The notes under the pieces: generated by a model | Told to the model about the DNA's origin: nothing | Databases searched by the model: none | What the model saw: the letters and a program-made list of their open reading frames with translations, nothing else | Shown: positions 35,901-45,984 of the stretch, in pieces | Numbering within the stretch: position 1 is the stretch's first letter | Layout of the letters: each line of letters opens with the position of its first letter | Position numbers and translations under genes: made by a program | Source: Vibrio ichthyoenteri ATCC 700023 | GTDB taxonomy: Bacteria > Pseudomonadota > Gammaproteobacteria > Enterobacterales > Vibrionaceae | NCBI RefSeq assembly: GCF_000222605.1 | Contig: NZ_AFWF01000084.1 | Coordinates: 1-62,339 of the forward strand | Direction of reading: 5' to 3' | DNA length: 62,339 nt

Positions 35901-37547
35901 AAACCAGGCGAAGGTGGTCAGCTACCGGGTGATAAAGTCGACGATTGGATCGGTGCAACGCGTCACTCGACTCCAGGAGTTGGTCTTATTTCACCACCGC
36001 CACACCACGACATCTATTCGATCGAAGATTTGGCTCAGCTGATCTACGATCTGAAAAATGCAAACCGTGCTGGACGTGTCAACGTTAAGCTGGTTTCAGA
36101 GGCCGGTGTTGGCACGATTGCTTCGGGTGTTGCCAAAGCCAAAGCTGACGTAGTTCTCATTGCTGGTTTCGATGGCGGTACTGGTGCATCACCGATGTCA
36201 TCAATTCGTCACACCGGTCTACCTTGGGAGCTGGGTCTAGCAGAAACGCACCAAACGCTACTGAAAAACGGCCTACGTAACCGTATCGTTGTTCAGTCAG
36301 ATGGTCAGATGAAAACCCCTCGCGATCTTGCAGTAGCGACGCTACTGGGTGCTGAAGAATGGGGCGTAGCAACCGCAGCGCTTGTGGTTGAAGGCTGTAT
36401 CATGATGCGTAAGTGTCATAAAAACACCTGCCCTGTTGGTATCGCAACTCAAAACAAAACCCTGCGTGAGCGCTTTGATGGCCGCGTAGAAGACGTCGTG
36501 ACTTTCTTCCAATACATGGCTGAAGGTTTGCGTGAAGTGATGGCAGAGCTGGGTTTCCGCTCAATTGATGAGATGGTGGGTCAATCACAGAAACTCAAAG
36601 TTCGTGATGATATTGGCCACTGGAAATACAAAAACCTCGATCTATCGCCTGTGCTGCACATTGAGCCAGCGCGTGCAGAAGATGGTGTTTATAACCAGAC
36701 CGAACAAAACCATAACCTAGAAAACGTCTTAGACCGTAAGTTGATTCAAGCAGCCATTCCTGCACTTGAAAAAGGTGAAGCGGTGACAGCTGAATTCCCA
36801 ATCATTAACACTGACCGTTCAGCGGGTACTATGCTGTCGAATGAAATTTCGAAAGTGTATAAAGACCAAGGTCTACCACAACCGATGAAGGTTAAATTCT
36901 ACGGTTCTGCTGGTCAGTCGTTTGGTGCTTTCCTGGCGAAAGGCGTCAAGTTTGAAGTTGAAGGCGATGCCAACGACTACTGGGGTAAAGGTCTCTCTGG
37001 CGGTACGTTAGTTCTGTACCCAGATGCAAAATCGACCATCGTCGCTGAAGATAACATCGTCGTAGGTAACGTTTGTTTCTACGGTGCAACCTCGGGTGAG
37101 TCATTCATTCGCGGTATGGCTGGCGAGCGTTTCTGTGTACGTAACTCAGGCGCGAAAGTCGTGGTTGAAGGCGTGGGTGACCACGGTTGTGAATACATGA
37201 CTGGTGGTGCCGCGATCATCCTAGGTTCAACAGGTCGTAACTTCGCTGCGGGTATGAGTGGTGGTGTCGCGTACGTGTGGGACAAAGCCGGTGACTTTGA
37301 AACCAAGCTAAACCCAGAGCTGGTCGACTTAGACCCTATCGAGCAAGAAGATAAAGATCTTCTACTGGATATGCTGACTAAGCATGTCGAATTCACAGGA
37401 AGTGAAGTTGCTCAATCTTTCCTCAACAACTTTGAAGCAAGCCTAGCCTCTTTGGTTAAGGTCATGCCGCGTGATTACAAAGCGGTTCTTCAAAAGCGTA
37501 AAGCGGAAGCTGAGCAGGCACAAACGGAAGAAGTGGAGGCAGTATAA
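33000..37547 (+). CDS. gltB: Glutamate synthase (NADPH) large subunit
   Basis: A 1515-residue enzyme that makes glutamate from glutamine and 2-oxoglutarate with GltD. The N-terminal class II amidotransferase domain has HDACGIGFVAHLKN; Cys21 would become the nucleophile after removal of a 20-residue propeptide. The FMN-binding synthase domain carries GAMSFGSISHEAHSTLA, and the 3Fe-4S cluster region has CHKNTCPVGIATQ. The C-terminal GXGXG beta helix has EGVGDHGCEYMTGG. The ATG at 33000 has AAGGA 7 bases upstream. A GTG at 32943, also with a good ribosome-binding site, is an alternative giving a 39-residue propeptide. gltD overlaps by one base. Confidence 0.95.
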   Translation: MVDREQSARGLYTPELEHDACGIGFVAHLKNRKSHEVVTQALDMLARMEHRGGQGCDPCSGDGAGILLQKPHEFLLEEAVKLGIKLPSFEKYGVGVVLFPRDQHKREQCRDILERNAKRLDLEVIGYRVLPTDNSMIGADPLSTEPQFEHVFVTGGPGVTPEELERKLYVLRNYTVRVCLESVSNIGDDFYINSMSYKTLVYKGQLTTEQVPQYFLDLQNPTMVTALALVHSRFSTNTFPRWRLAQPFRYIAHNGEINTVRGNLNWMKAREAIIESDLFTQAEIDMLLPICQEGSSDSSNFDMALELLVLSGRSLPHALMMMIPEAWQENKNMDPTRRAFYQYHANVMEPWDGPASVCFTDGVQVGATLDRNGLRPSRYTVTKDDFLVMASESGVVDIAPENVEFRGRLQPGRIFVADLEQGRIISDEEVKDGIASSQPYEKWVEENLLSLKKLPDASNEFSQPSPEKLLHKQQSFGVSSEEVNEIILPLAKTGYEPLSAMGADWPLAILSHQSQHLSNYFKQLFAQVTNPPIDPIRERMVMSLNTYLGKDQNLLAETPQHCQKVELESPVLSNSELEKLRAIDNEHLQAKTLDIVFQANEDEGKLERALKRICQYAEDAVVDGYSIILLTDRAVNSNHAAIPAMLAVGAVHHHLIRKGLRAKCDIVVETGDARETHHFATLIGYGANAVNPYLVIETIVELQRTKKLDPSISAKEYFANYRKGVNGGLLKIFSKMGISTLQSYHGAQIFEALGISKSVVDKYFTGTVTRIEGLTIDDIAKEVLVRHRVGYPMREIPVQVLDVGGVYQWKQRGEKHLFNPETISLLQESTRNKDYAQFKQYAKAVDDQGDNAATLRSQLDFIKNPAGSIPLEEVEPIENILKRFATGAMSFGSISHEAHSTLAVAMNRIGAKSNSGEGGEDPVRFEKKDNGDWERSAIKQVASGRFGVTSYYLTNADELQIKMAQGAKPGEGGQLPGDKVDDWIGATRHSTPGVGLISPPPHHDIYSIEDLAQLIYDLKNANRAGRVNVKLVSEAGVGTIASGVAKAKADVVLIAGFDGGTGASPMSSIRHTGLPWELGLAETHQTLLKNGLRNRIVVQSDGQMKTPRDLAVATLLGAEEWGVATAALVVEGCIMMRKCHKNTCPVGIATQNKTLRERFDGRVEDVVTFFQYMAEGLREVMAELGFRSIDEMVGQSQKLKVRDDIGHWKYKNLDLSPVLHIEPARAEDGVYNQTEQNHNLENVLDRKLIQAAIPALEKGEAVTAEFPIINTDRSAGTMLSNEISKVYKDQGLPQPMKVKFYGSAGQSFGAFLAKGVKFEVEGDANDYWGKGLSGGTLVLYPDAKSTIVAEDNIVVGNVCFYGATSGESFIRGMAGERFCVRNSGAKVVVEGVGDHGCEYMTGGAAIILGSTGRNFAAGMSGGVAYVWDKAGDFETKLNPELVDLDPIEQEDKDLLLDMLTKHVEFTGSEVAQSFLNNFEASLASLVKVMPRDYKAVLQKRKAEAEQAQTEEVEAV

Positions 37548-39016
37548 TGGGTAAGCCTACTGGATTTTTAGAACATGGCCGTGAGCTTCCAAAGAAGCTT
37601 GATCCTTCAGTGCGAATTGAAGACAACAAAGAGTTCGTTCTTAACGAAGAGTTTGGTGACAAAATTAACACTCAAGCTTCTCGTTGTATGGACTGTGGCG
37701 TACCGTTTTGTCATAACGGCTGTCCTATCGGTAACATCATTCCTGAATTTAATGATGCGGTGTTCCGCGATAGCTGGGAAGAGGCTTGGAATATTCTAAG
37801 CTCGACCAACAATTTCCCTGAGTTTACCGGTCGTGTTTGTCCTGCGCCTTGTGAAAGCGCATGTGTTCTTGGTATCAACCAAGATCCAATCACTATCTGT
37901 AATATTGAAAAAACCATCGTTGAAACCGCCTACCGTGAAGGCTATGCCAAGCCGAAGAAACCTCGTGTTCGTACCGGTAAAACCGTTGCGATCATCGGTT
38001 CAGGCCCTGCAGGTCTTGCCGCTGCTGAACAGCTCAATAGCGCAGGTCATTGCGTGACCGTATTTGAGCGTGATGAAAAAGTGGGTGGTCTACTGCGTTT
38101 CGGTATCCCCGACTTCAAACTGGGTATGGACGTGATTGACCGTAAGATCAATCTTATGGCCGATGCGGGTATCGAATTCAAAGTCAATCAACACATCGGT
38201 GTTGATGTGAATGCACAGCAACTTCGCCAAGAATTTGATGTGGTTCTTTTGACGGGCGGTTCAACCGTTCCCCGCGACCTACCGGTTCCGGGACGTGAAC
38301 TAAAAGGGGTGCATTTCGCGATGGACTTCCTTGGTCAAAACAACCGTCGTGCCAATGAAATGGATCTAAAGGGTGAAGAAATTCACGCTAAAGACAAGCA
38401 TGTTGTGGTCATCGGTGGCGGCGATACAGGCTCTGACTGTGTCGGCACCTCAAACCGCCATAAAGCAGCGAGCGTTACTCAGGTAGAGATCATGCCGATC
38501 CCACCGGAAAAACGCCCTGCCAATATGCCTTGGCCACAATTCCCGATGATCATGAAGACCACCACTTCTCATGAAGAAGGGTGTGAACGTCATTGGAACA
38601 TTCTGACCAAAGAGTTTATCGGCAACGATAAAGGCGAAGTGACTGGTCTACGTATTGCTGACATCGTATGGCAAGACGCAAAACCAGGTGAACGACCTGG
38701 TTTTGAAGAAGTGGCGAACACTGAACGTGTGATCCCTTGTGATATGGCTTTCCTTGCGATGGGCTTCTTACACCCAGAACCAACCGGTGTACTGGCACAG
38801 CTTGACGTTAAACTCGATGAGCGTGGCAATGTCGCAACAGAAGGCTTTGCAACCAGCCAGAAAGGTGTCTTTGCTGCCGGTGATATGCGCACAGGCCAAT
38901 CTTTAGTCGTGCGTTGTATCAACGAAGGTCGCGAATGTGCGATTGCGATTGATAACCATCTAATGGGTAACTCGAACCTAGAAGCAAAAGCCAATTCACT
39001 GATGCTTTCTGCTTAA
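37547..39016 (+). CDS. gltD: Glutamate synthase small subunit
   Basis: A 489-residue FAD protein that passes NADPH electrons to GltB. N-terminal cysteines for two [4Fe-4S] clusters are in CMDCGVPFCHNGCP and CPAPCESACVLG. The FAD-binding GSGPAGLAAAEQL, the NADPH-binding VVIGGGDTGSDCVG and the C-terminal GVFAAGDMRTGQSLVV are intact. The start overlaps the gltB stop (TAATG), so translation is coupled. A terminator follows the gene. Confidence 0.97.
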   Translation: MGKPTGFLEHGRELPKKLDPSVRIEDNKEFVLNEEFGDKINTQASRCMDCGVPFCHNGCPIGNIIPEFNDAVFRDSWEEAWNILSSTNNFPEFTGRVCPAPCESACVLGINQDPITICNIEKTIVETAYREGYAKPKKPRVRTGKTVAIIGSGPAGLAAAEQLNSAGHCVTVFERDEKVGGLLRFGIPDFKLGMDVIDRKINLMADAGIEFKVNQHIGVDVNAQQLRQEFDVVLLTGGSTVPRDLPVPGRELKGVHFAMDFLGQNNRRANEMDLKGEEIHAKDKHVVVIGGGDTGSDCVGTSNRHKAASVTQVEIMPIPPEKRPANMPWPQFPMIMKTTTSHEEGCERHWNILTKEFIGNDKGEVTGLRIADIVWQDAKPGERPGFEEVANTERVIPCDMAFLAMGFLHPEPTGVLAQLDVKLDERGNVATEGFATSQKGVFAAGDMRTGQSLVVRCINEGRECAIAIDNHLMGNSNLEAKANSLMLSA

Positions 39017-39072
39017 TGTAATTCGGCGGGAGCTTACGCTCTCGCCAATCAGTTCCTTCAATCTATACCTTT

Positions 39073-39097
39073 GACCAGCCTTGCGCTGGTCTTTTTT
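39073..39097 (+). terminator. gltBD terminator
   Basis: GACCAGC / GCTGGTC with a 5-base loop and six T. Confidence 0.92.
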
Positions 39098-39169
39098 ATG
39101 ACTGCGCTTTTCACCATTTAATTGATCGTTTTACCTCTATTTAGCGTACTCTGCTAAACTGAAATACTC

Positions 39170-39625
39170 ATGAATTCAAAGACAAAAAACATGAAAAGAA
39201 CCTTACTTCTATGCCTTAGTAGTTTTGTCATGGCGGGTTGTAGCCATGGAGGGACAGCAATGACCAATAAGATAAACCAAGTTTGTGGCGACAAACCTAA
39301 CTGTGTATCCACTTTAGATCAGCGTGAAAAGTTCCACATAGCCCCTTATCCACTCAAGGCGAATGTTACCATTAACCAAATAGAACAAGCGGCTCTTAAG
39401 CTATCAGGCGCAAAAACCGCAGTAAGCGATGATAATTACCTACGCATTGAATGCACCAGCACGATTATGCGGTTTGTTGATGATTTGGAGTTACAGATTA
39501 AGGACGGTCAGTTGATCGTACGTTCAGAGTCACGCGTGGGTTATTCTGATTTTGGCGTCAATCGTAAGCGAGCAGAACAACTCAGAAACTATCTTAATGA
39601 AGCGGGTTTGCTTGGGGTAGAATAA
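39170..39625 (+). CDS. DUF1499 family lipoprotein
   Basis: 151 residues from the first ATG; a second ATG seven codons in (39191) gives the neater signal peptide MKRTLLLCLSSFVMAGC with lipobox MAGC. Neither has a strong ribosome-binding site. The mature part shows the DUF1499 pattern: NCVSTLDQR, then YLRIECTSTIMRFVDDLELQ and VRSESRVGYSDFGVNRKRAE. The function is unknown. The stop codon TAA overlaps the first heptamer of the adjacent repeat array, so repeat-length change would not alter the protein. Confidence 0.85.
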   Translation: MNSKTKNMKRTLLLCLSSFVMAGCSHGGTAMTNKINQVCGDKPNCVSTLDQREKFHIAPYPLKANVTINQIEQAALKLSGAKTAVSDDNYLRIECTSTIMRFVDDLELQIKDGQLIVRSESRVGYSDFGVNRKRAEQLRNYLNEAGLLGVE

Positions 39626-39731
39626 GCGAGAAGCGAGAAGCGAGAAGCGAGAAGCGAGAAGCGAGAAGCGAGAAGCGAGAAGCGAGAAGCGAGAAGCGAG
39701 AAGCGAGAAGCGAGAAGCGAGAAGCGAGAAG
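39624..39731. repeat. Perfect heptamer tandem array (AAGCGAG)15
   Basis: Fifteen identical AAGCGAG units (39624-39728) plus AAG. The array starts inside the stop codon of the DUF1499 gene and lies between two convergent genes. There are no spacers, so it is a simple sequence repeat and not CRISPR. Identity between units implies recent slippage. Confidence 0.97.
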
Positions 39732-39764
39732 ATTTTAGCCGCATTACATTGTGCTGCAAAACAA

Positions 39765-39792
39765 AAAAGCCACGATATCCATCGTGGCTTTT
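39765..39792. terminator. Bidirectional terminator after truB and the DUF1499 gene
   Basis: A 12-bp perfect stem AAAAGCCACGAT / ATCGTGGCTTTT with loop ATCC. Confidence 0.9.
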
Positions 39793-39818
39793 GCATTGTT
39801 TTCACGGCGTCTTACTGA

Positions 39819-40772
39819 TTACTCAGCTTCCGCTTGCTCTCGGAATACCACCAAACGTTTAGGGGCAACACGGCCTCTGTCGTCGATTTGCGCGACACCG
39901 ATGAAGAGTTTTTCTTCACCACTGGTCATTCGCACGGTACCTTCAGCTGGTGCGCCAGAAACTTGAACTGGCATACCGTGTTGAACCAAATCGGTCAACT
40001 CAGCATTCATGTTCACTTCTGGTAGATCTTCCACAGCACTATCCATTGGCATTAACAATGGGTCAAGCAGCTCGCGAGGAGCAATCTCTTCACGATATGC
40101 TTGCTCAAGCAATTCATTTAGCTGCTCAAGAGTAACCATTTTCTCGTAAGGATACTTAGCAACCGCAGTACGACGAAGCATCGTCACATGTGCGCCACAG
40201 CCAAGTAATTCACCTAAGTCATCCACGATAGTGCGAATGTAAGTGCCTTTTGAGCAATGTACTTCCATCTCTACTTCATCACCTTCAAAGCGATGTAGCA
40301 CGATTTCATATACAGTGATCTTGCGCGATTCACGCGGTACTTCAATGCCTGCTCGTGCATATTCATACAAAGGCTTACCTTGGTATTTTAGCGCCGAGAA
40401 CATTGAAGGAACTTGATCAGATTGGCCACGAAATGTCTCAATGCAAGCTTCAAGCTTAGCCAAATCAACATCAATTGGGCGCGTTTCTACCACTTCACCG
40501 TCAGAGTCTGAGGTGTTAGTGCGCTCGCCTAGTTTGGCAATCACACGGTAGCGCTTATCTGAATCAAGTAAGAACTGTGAAAACTTGGTCGCTTCACCCA
40601 AGCAAATTGGCAGCATGCCAGTTGCAAGTGGATCTAGAGCGCCAGTATGACCGGCTTTTTCAGCAAAGTAGATACGTTTAACTTTTTGCAACGCATCGTT
40701 TGAAGAAATACCCGTTGGTTTATCCAGAAGGATAACGCCATCAATAGGACGACCTTTGCGACGGCGAGCCAT
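39819..40772 (-). CDS. truB: tRNA pseudouridine-55 synthase TruB
   Basis: A 317-residue enzyme making pseudouridine 55 in the T loop of tRNAs. The catalytic Asp is in [16 protein letters not shown], and [22 protein letters not shown] and the C-terminal PUA-like domain are present. Its start overlaps the rbfA stop by one base (TAATG). It ends the infB operon here; in most gammaproteobacteria rpsO and pnp follow, but a terminator and an unrelated gene follow in this genome. Confidence 0.97.
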   Translation of the reverse strand: MARRRKGRPIDGVILLDKPTGISSNDALQKVKRIYFAEKAGHTGALDPLATGMLPICLGEATKFSQFLLDSDKRYRVIAKLGERTNTSDSDGEVVETRPIDVDLAKLEACIETFRGQSDQVPSMFSALKYQGKPLYEYARAGIEVPRESRKITVYEIVLHRFEGDEVEMEVHCSKGTYIRTIVDDLGELLGCGAHVTMLRRTAVAKYPYEKMVTLEQLNELLEQAYREEIAPRELLDPLLMPMDSAVEDLPEVNMNAELTDLVQHGMPVQVSGAPAEGTVRMTSGEEKLFIGVAQIDDRGRVAPKRLVVFREQAEAE

Positions 40773-41167
40773 TACTCTTCGTCCTCACGACCAGAATCTT
40801 TTTGCTTCTTCTTATCGTTACTGATCACTTCGCTTACAAGGTTAGACATGCGCATACCTTCAACCAAAGTGTTGTCGTAGTAGAAACGGATTTCTGGAGT
40901 TAGACGTAGACGAATACGCTTGCCAAGCATCATACGGATATGAACTTCATGCTCGCGTAGTGCCGCTAGACACGACTCAGGCGTTTGCTCACCTACACAT
41001 AGGAAAGTAACGAATACTTTTGTGTACGCAAGGTCACGTGAGACTTCAACATCTGAGATGGTAACCATACCCAAACGAGAATCACGAACTTCGCGTTGTA
41101 GGATCATCGCCAATTCTTTTTGCAGCTGCTGTGAAACTCGCTGCGTGCGGCTAAATTCTTTTGCCAT
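40772..41167 (-). CDS. rbfA: Ribosome-binding factor A
   Basis: A 131-residue KH-like cold-shock factor for 16S rRNA 5' end maturation. Typical motifs: [30 protein letters not shown], and a charged C-terminal tail [13 protein letters not shown]. It lies between infB (112 bp upstream) and truB (overlap). Confidence 0.96.
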   Translation of the reverse strand: MAKEFSRTQRVSQQLQKELAMILQREVRDSRLGMVTISDVEVSRDLAYTKVFVTFLCVGEQTPESCLAALREHEVHIRMMLGKRIRLRLTPEIRFYYDNTLVEGMRMSNLVSEVISNDKKKQKDSGREDEE

Positions 41168-41192
41168 AAAATATTTCTCTTAAATAGAAAGA

Positions 41193-41221
41193 ATGGGGGG
41201 ATGGTTATCCCAGCCCCCCAT
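41193..41221 (-). other. G/C-run hairpin between infB and rbfA
   Basis: ATGGGGGG and CCCCCCAT form an 8-bp stem around 13 bases. On the minus strand it is followed by TTCTTTCTATTT. It may be a weak terminator or an mRNA processing/stability element inside the operon. Confidence 0.5.
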
Positions 41222-41279
41222 GGTGTATTCAACAACCAATTACTAATTACCTTTCAAGGCATTAAGTAATTTTAGTCTA

Positions 41280-43985
41280 TTAATCTAGTGTACGTTTGAT
41301 TTCGATGATTTCGAATACTTCGATTTGGTCGCCTACGCGAACATCGTTGTAGTTCTTAACGCCGATACCACACTCGTAACCATTTTTAACTTCTTGAACG
41401 TCATCTTTAAAGCGACGAAGTGACTCTAGTTCACCTTCGTAGATTACAACGTTATCACGCAGTACGCGGATTGGGTTGTTACGCTTAATTAGACCTTCAG
41501 TAACCATACAACCAGCGATTGCGCCCAGTTTAGGTGACTTAAATACGTCACGAACTTCAGCAAGACCAATGATCTCTTGCTTGAATTCTGGAGCAAGCAT
41601 ACCGCTCATTGCTTGTTTAACTTCGTCAATCAATTGGTAAATGATTGAGTAGTAACGTAGATCAACGCTTGCAGATTCGATAGCACGACGCGCAGACGCA
41701 TCAGCACGAACGTTAAAGCCAAGGATGATAGCGTTTGAAGCTTCAGCAAGTACTGCATCAGTTTCAGTAATACCACCAACACCAGAACCTACGATGTTTA
41801 CTTTCACTTCGTCAGTAGACAGTTTCTGTAGTGAGTCAGCAATTGCTTCCACAGAACCTTGTACGTCCGCTTTCAGTACTACGTTTAGCTCAGCAACTTC
41901 ACCAGCAGCCATGTTCGCGAACATGTTTTCTAGTTTCGATTTCTGCTGACGAGCAAGTTTCACTTCACGGAACTTACCAGCACGGTAGTTTGCAACTTCA
42001 CGCGCTTTACGCTCGTCACGAACTACAGTCGCTTCGTCACCTGATGACGGCACACCTGAAAGACCTAGGATCTCTACAGGGATAGACGGACCAGCTGAAG
42101 TAATTTCTTTACCTAGCTCATCGCGCATTGCACGTACACGGCCGTACTCTTGACCACAAAGAACGATATCGCCTTTGTTTAGAGTACCAGACTGAACAAG
42201 AACCGTCGCAACTGGACCGCGGCCTTTATCTAGGCGAGATTCAACTACAACACCTGATGCCATGCCTTCAGCAACAGCAGTCAGTTCTAGTACTTCAGAC
42301 TGAAGAAGGATCGCTTCTAGAAGACCATCAACGTTGGTACCTTCTTTTGCAGAGATGTGAACGAACATGTTCTCACCGCCCCATTCCTCAGGAATAACGT
42401 CATATTGAGCAAGCTCGTTCTTAACGTTATCTGGGTTTGCGCCTTCTTTATCGATCTTGTTCACTGCAACAATCAGAGGAACGCCAGCTGCTTTCGCGTG
42501 CTGAATCGCTTCTACTGTTTGTGGCATTACGCCATCGTCCGCTGCAACAACTAGTACAACGATATCCGTCGCTTGAGCACCACGAGCACGCATAGCAGTA
42601 AACGCCGCGTGTCCAGGAGTATCAAGGAACGTGATCATACCGTTGTCAGTTTCAACGTGGTAAGCACCGATATGCTGTGTGATACCGCCCGCTTCGCCAG
42701 ATGCAACGTGAGTACGACGAATGTAGTCAAGTGTTGACGTTTTACCGTGGTCAACGTGACCCATGATAGTTACAACCGGAGCACGAGGAACTGCTTCTTC
42801 GCTGTTATCACGATCGCTTAGTTCCGCTTCTTCAAGTTCGTTCTCTTTACGTAGAACAACCTTGTGACCCATTTCTTCTGCTACAAGTTGTGCAGTTTCT
42901 TGGTCGATAACTTGGTTGATAGTCGCCATAGCGCCCATCTTCATCATCACTTTGATAACTTCAGTCGCTTTAACCGACATTTTGTTAGCAAGTTCAGATA
43001 GAACGATAGTTTCGCCAATTACAACGTCTGCTTTAGCAACCGCTGCAGTTTTATCAAATGCTTGAGTTAGCGCGCTTGATTTCGCTAATTTACCACGACC
43101 GCCGCGAGCACCACGAGCACCGCGAGCGTTGTTACGGCCACCGCGTTCTTGTGAATCACTCTTAGAAGACATCTTCTTCTGTTTGCGACGACGAGTAGAG
43201 GCACCTTCTTCTTTAAGATCTGCAGCATCTTCCGCTTCACGAGCGTAAGTTGATGTAGTTAGGTGGTAGTCAGCGTTCTCTAACTCTTTCTTTTTCTTTT
43301 CTTCTTCAGTCCAACGCTCGCCGTTTTCTTCAGCAAGTTTACGCGCTTCTTCAACAAGCTTAGCTGCTTCTTGTTCCGCTTTACGTTGAGCTTCTTCTTC
43401 CTGACGACGTTTTAGTTCATCAGCTTCTTTTTTAGCTTGCGTATTCACATCCGCATTTTTTGCATTCATGTCTTTCTTAGCCTTATCAGCTTGTACGCGT
43501 TGGGCCTTTTCTTCAACGTCACGTTTTGCATCCGCTTCTCGTTTCGCTTTCTCTTCGGCCTCGCGTTGTGCTTTCTCTGCAGCTTCGCGTTGTGCTAGTT
43601 CCTCAGCCTCACGCTTTGCTAGCTCTTCCGCTTCTCGCTTTGCAGCTTCTTCAGCTTCACGACTTGCTTGATCTTCAATAGAGCTGCGTTTTACGTAAGT
43701 GCGCTTTTTACGCACTTCAACTTGCACATCTTTACTCTTACCGCCACCAGCGTTAACACTTAGCGTGCTGCGTGTTTTACGCTGCAACGTCAAACGTGTT
43801 GGTGCTGACTCGCCCGATGTATCACCGTGTTCTTTTTTCAGATGACTAAGCAGCGTTTGCTTCTCGTCTTCTGAAATCGCATCGCTGCCTGATTTGTTAA
43901 TTCCAGCATCAGCAAGTTGTTCAATCAAGCGGTCGACTGGCGTACCAATCTCTTCACCCAGAGTTTTAACTGTAAGTTGTGTCAT
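41280..43985 (-). CDS. infB: Translation initiation factor IF-2
   Basis: A 901-residue GTPase that places fMet-tRNA on the 30S subunit. It has an IF2_N domain (residues 1-50), a long Lys/Glu/Ala-rich linker with KREAEE-type repeats (about 100-235), a second IF2_N segment (about 310-370) and the GTPase domain with [16 protein letters not shown] (near 400), [10 protein letters not shown] and VAVNKIDK. The C-terminal domains bind fMet-tRNA. The charged linker is low complexity and gives false antisense frames. It lies in the standard rimP-nusA-infB-rbfA-truB order. Confidence 0.98.
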   Translation of the reverse strand: MTQLTVKTLGEEIGTPVDRLIEQLADAGINKSGSDAISEDEKQTLLSHLKKEHGDTSGESAPTRLTLQRKTRSTLSVNAGGGKSKDVQVEVRKKRTYVKRSSIEDQASREAEEAAKREAEELAKREAEELAQREAAEKAQREAEEKAKREADAKRDVEEKAQRVQADKAKKDMNAKNADVNTQAKKEADELKRRQEEEAQRKAEQEAAKLVEEARKLAEENGERWTEEEKKKKELENADYHLTTSTYAREAEDAADLKEEGASTRRRKQKKMSSKSDSQERGGRNNARGARGARGGRGKLAKSSALTQAFDKTAAVAKADVVIGETIVLSELANKMSVKATEVIKVMMKMGAMATINQVIDQETAQLVAEEMGHKVVLRKENELEEAELSDRDNSEEAVPRAPVVTIMGHVDHGKTSTLDYIRRTHVASGEAGGITQHIGAYHVETDNGMITFLDTPGHAAFTAMRARGAQATDIVVLVVAADDGVMPQTVEAIQHAKAAGVPLIVAVNKIDKEGANPDNVKNELAQYDVIPEEWGGENMFVHISAKEGTNVDGLLEAILLQSEVLELTAVAEGMASGVVVESRLDKGRGPVATVLVQSGTLNKGDIVLCGQEYGRVRAMRDELGKEITSAGPSIPVEILGLSGVPSSGDEATVVRDERKAREVANYRAGKFREVKLARQQKSKLENMFANMAAGEVAELNVVLKADVQGSVEAIADSLQKLSTDEVKVNIVGSGVGGITETDAVLAEASNAIILGFNVRADASARRAIESASVDLRYYSIIYQLIDEVKQAMSGMLAPEFKQEIIGLAEVRDVFKSPKLGAIAGCMVTEGLIKRNNPIRVLRDNVVIYEGELESLRRFKDDVQEVKNGYECGIGVKNYNDVRVGDQIEVFEIIEIKRTLD

Positions 43986-44006
43986 TCCGCTACCTCCTTG
44001 CTGAAA

Positions 44007-45494
44007 TTATGCTTCGTCTCCGAACCAACAAATATTACGTGCAGCCATGATTAGTTCACCAGCTCGCTCGTCAGTTAGTCCTTCAACACCTTCTAGATCG
44101 TCGATACCTTGGTCCGCTAGGTCTTCAAGTGTTGCAACACCCTTAGCAGCCAATTTGAATGCCATTTCACGCTCTAGACCTTCCAAGCCTAGTAGATCGT
44201 CAGCTGGCTCAAGACCATCAAAGGTCTCTTCTTTTGCTAGAGCAAGCGTGGTTAACGCTTCTTTAGCACGGTTGCGTAGCTCTTCGATGATTTCTTCGTT
44301 CAGACCATCAACGTCTAGTAGTTCGTTTACTGGTACGTAAGCGATTTCTTCTAGGCTAGAGAAACCTTCTTCAACAAGTAGTTGAGCAAAGTCTTCTTCA
44401 AGATCTAGGTACTTCATGAAGTTTTCGATCGACGCTTGAGATTCTTCAGCATGTTTCTTCTGTAGATCTGCAACCGTCATAACATTCAGTTCCCAACCGG
44501 TTAGTTGAGATGCTAGACGTACGTTCTGACCATTACGGCCGATCGCTTGTGCTAGGTTGTCCGCTTCAACAGCGATGTCCATTGAATGCGCATCTTCATC
44601 AACGATGATTGATGCTACGTCCGCAGGCGCCATTGCGTTGATAACGAATTGCGCTGGGTTATCATCCCAAAGCACGATATCAATACGCTCACCGCCAAGT
44701 TCGCCAGATACTGCTTGTACACGTGCACCACGCATACCAACACACGCACCAACAGGGTCGATACGACGGTCGTTTGTTTTCACAGCGATCTTAGCACGAG
44801 AACCTGGATCACGAGCTGCGCCTTTCAATTCGATGATTTCTTCAGCGATTTCTGGCACTTCTACGCGGAACAGTTCAGCTAGCATTTCTGGTTTAGAACG
44901 CGTAACGAACAGTTGGAAACCACGAGCTTCTGGCGCTACTTTATAAAGTAGACCACGAATACGGTCGCCTGGACGGAAGTTTTCACGTGGAAGTTGGTCA
45001 TCACGTAGGATAACAGCTTCAGCGTTGTTGCCTAGGTCTAGAACGATGGTCTCACGGTTAACTTTCTTAACTGCGCCTGTTACTAGGTCGCCTTCGTTGT
45101 CGATGAACTGTTCAACGATTTGAGCGCGCTCAGCTTCACGTACTTTTTGTACGATAACTTGCTTCGCTGTTTGCGTCGTAATACGGTCAAACGTTACCGA
45201 TTCAATTTCGTCTTCAATGAAGTCGCCTAATTGAACTGTTTCGTCATCGTATTGTGCAGCTTCTAGTGAAATCTCTTTTGTTGGGAATTCAACTTCCTCA
45301 ACAACTAACCAACGACGGAAAGTTTCGAATTCGCCAGTTTTACGGTCAATAGCAACGCGAACGTCGATCTCAAGTTCACGTTTTTTCTTAGTAGAAGTAG
45401 CTAGAGCGATTTCTAGTGCTTCGAAAATACGCTCACGAGGAACACCTTTCTCGTTCGATACTGCCTCTGCTACCGCTAAAATTTCTTTACTCAT
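44007..45494 (-). CDS. nusA: Transcription termination/antitermination factor NusA
   Basis: A 495-residue RNA polymerase-binding factor. It contains the N-terminal domain (1-125), S1 (about 135-200, with [20 protein letters not shown]), KH1 and KH2 (about 230-345, with [20 protein letters not shown], a 20-residue stretch) and two acidic C-terminal repeats (about 365-420 and 440-490) that bind alpha-CTD and lambda N in E. coli. It is 21 bp before infB. Confidence 0.98.
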   Translation of the reverse strand: MSKEILAVAEAVSNEKGVPRERIFEALEIALATSTKKKRELEIDVRVAIDRKTGEFETFRRWLVVEEVEFPTKEISLEAAQYDDETVQLGDFIEDEIESVTFDRITTQTAKQVIVQKVREAERAQIVEQFIDNEGDLVTGAVKKVNRETIVLDLGNNAEAVILRDDQLPRENFRPGDRIRGLLYKVAPEARGFQLFVTRSKPEMLAELFRVEVPEIAEEIIELKGAARDPGSRAKIAVKTNDRRIDPVGACVGMRGARVQAVSGELGGERIDIVLWDDNPAQFVINAMAPADVASIIVDEDAHSMDIAVEADNLAQAIGRNGQNVRLASQLTGWELNVMTVADLQKKHAEESQASIENFMKYLDLEEDFAQLLVEEGFSSLEEIAYVPVNELLDVDGLNEEIIEELRNRAKEALTTLALAKEETFDGLEPADDLLGLEGLEREMAFKLAAKGVATLEDLADQGIDDLEGVEGLTDERAGELIMAARNICWFGDEA

Positions 45495-45528
45495 TTTAAT
45501 TAGCCTCTAAGCTTTAATTTTTAGGGAC

Positions 45529-45984
45529 CTAAAATTTAGGGATCAGGTTAGCTTTGGAAATGTTGCTTAACGCAAACTGCTCTTCATTACCATCCACAGT
45601 AACAGAGACTGTCTCGCCATCAATGGATAGGATTTCACCTTTCCACTTACGACGGTTATTCGCAGCCATCTTCAAAACGATATTCACTTCATGACCAATA
45701 AATTGCTCATAGTGTGCCGCTTTGAATAGCGGTCTTTCTAAACCAGGAGATGAAACTTCAAGACTATAAGCCACTGAAATAGGGTCTTCTACGTCAAGTA
45801 CAGCACTTACTTGGCGACTAACTTCTGCGCAATCATCTACAAAAATACCATTTTCATGGTCAATATAGATGCGTAGTGTTGAGTGCTCTCCTGCACGAAT
45901 AAATTCTAATCCAACCAACTCGTAGCCTGACGCCTGTACTGGCGCCTCTAGCATTTCAGCTAATTGTCTTTCTAAACCAGTCAT
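45529..45984 (-). CDS. rimP: Ribosome maturation factor RimP
   Basis: A 151-residue 30S assembly factor. The N-terminal domain has [12 protein letters not shown] and [11 protein letters not shown]; then come [20 protein letters not shown] and a C-terminal SH3-like domain. I start at MTGLERQL (45984), with GGAG about 10 bases upstream. The frame is open 23 codons more, but those overlap the leader and have no match. It is the first gene of the nusA-infB operon, downstream of a terminator that follows tRNA-fMet. Confidence 0.95.
   Translation of the reverse strand: MTGLERQLAEMLEAPVQASGYELVGLEFIRAGEHSTLRIYIDHENGIFVDDCAEVSRQVSAVLDVEDPISVAYSLEVSSPGLERPLFKAAHYEQFIGHEVNIVLKMAANNRRKWKGEILSIDGETVSVTVDGNEEQFALSNISKANLIPKF

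Noticed and set aside
39624-39731. Possible CRISPR array
   Set aside because: The units are directly abutting 7-mers with no spacers and no cas genes nearby.
39530-39805. Minus-strand ORF encoding repeats of LLASRFS
   Set aside because: It is only the heptamer array read as codons (7 bp times 3 gives a 7-residue period); no ribosome-binding site or conserved part.
43468-43671. Plus-strand Ser/Ala-rich ORF
   Set aside because: It is the antisense shadow of the Lys/Glu/Ala-rich IF-2 linker repeats.
44047-44340. Plus-strand Ser-rich ORF opposite nusA
   Set aside because: Antisense shadow of the acidic NusA C-terminal repeats, without a start signal.
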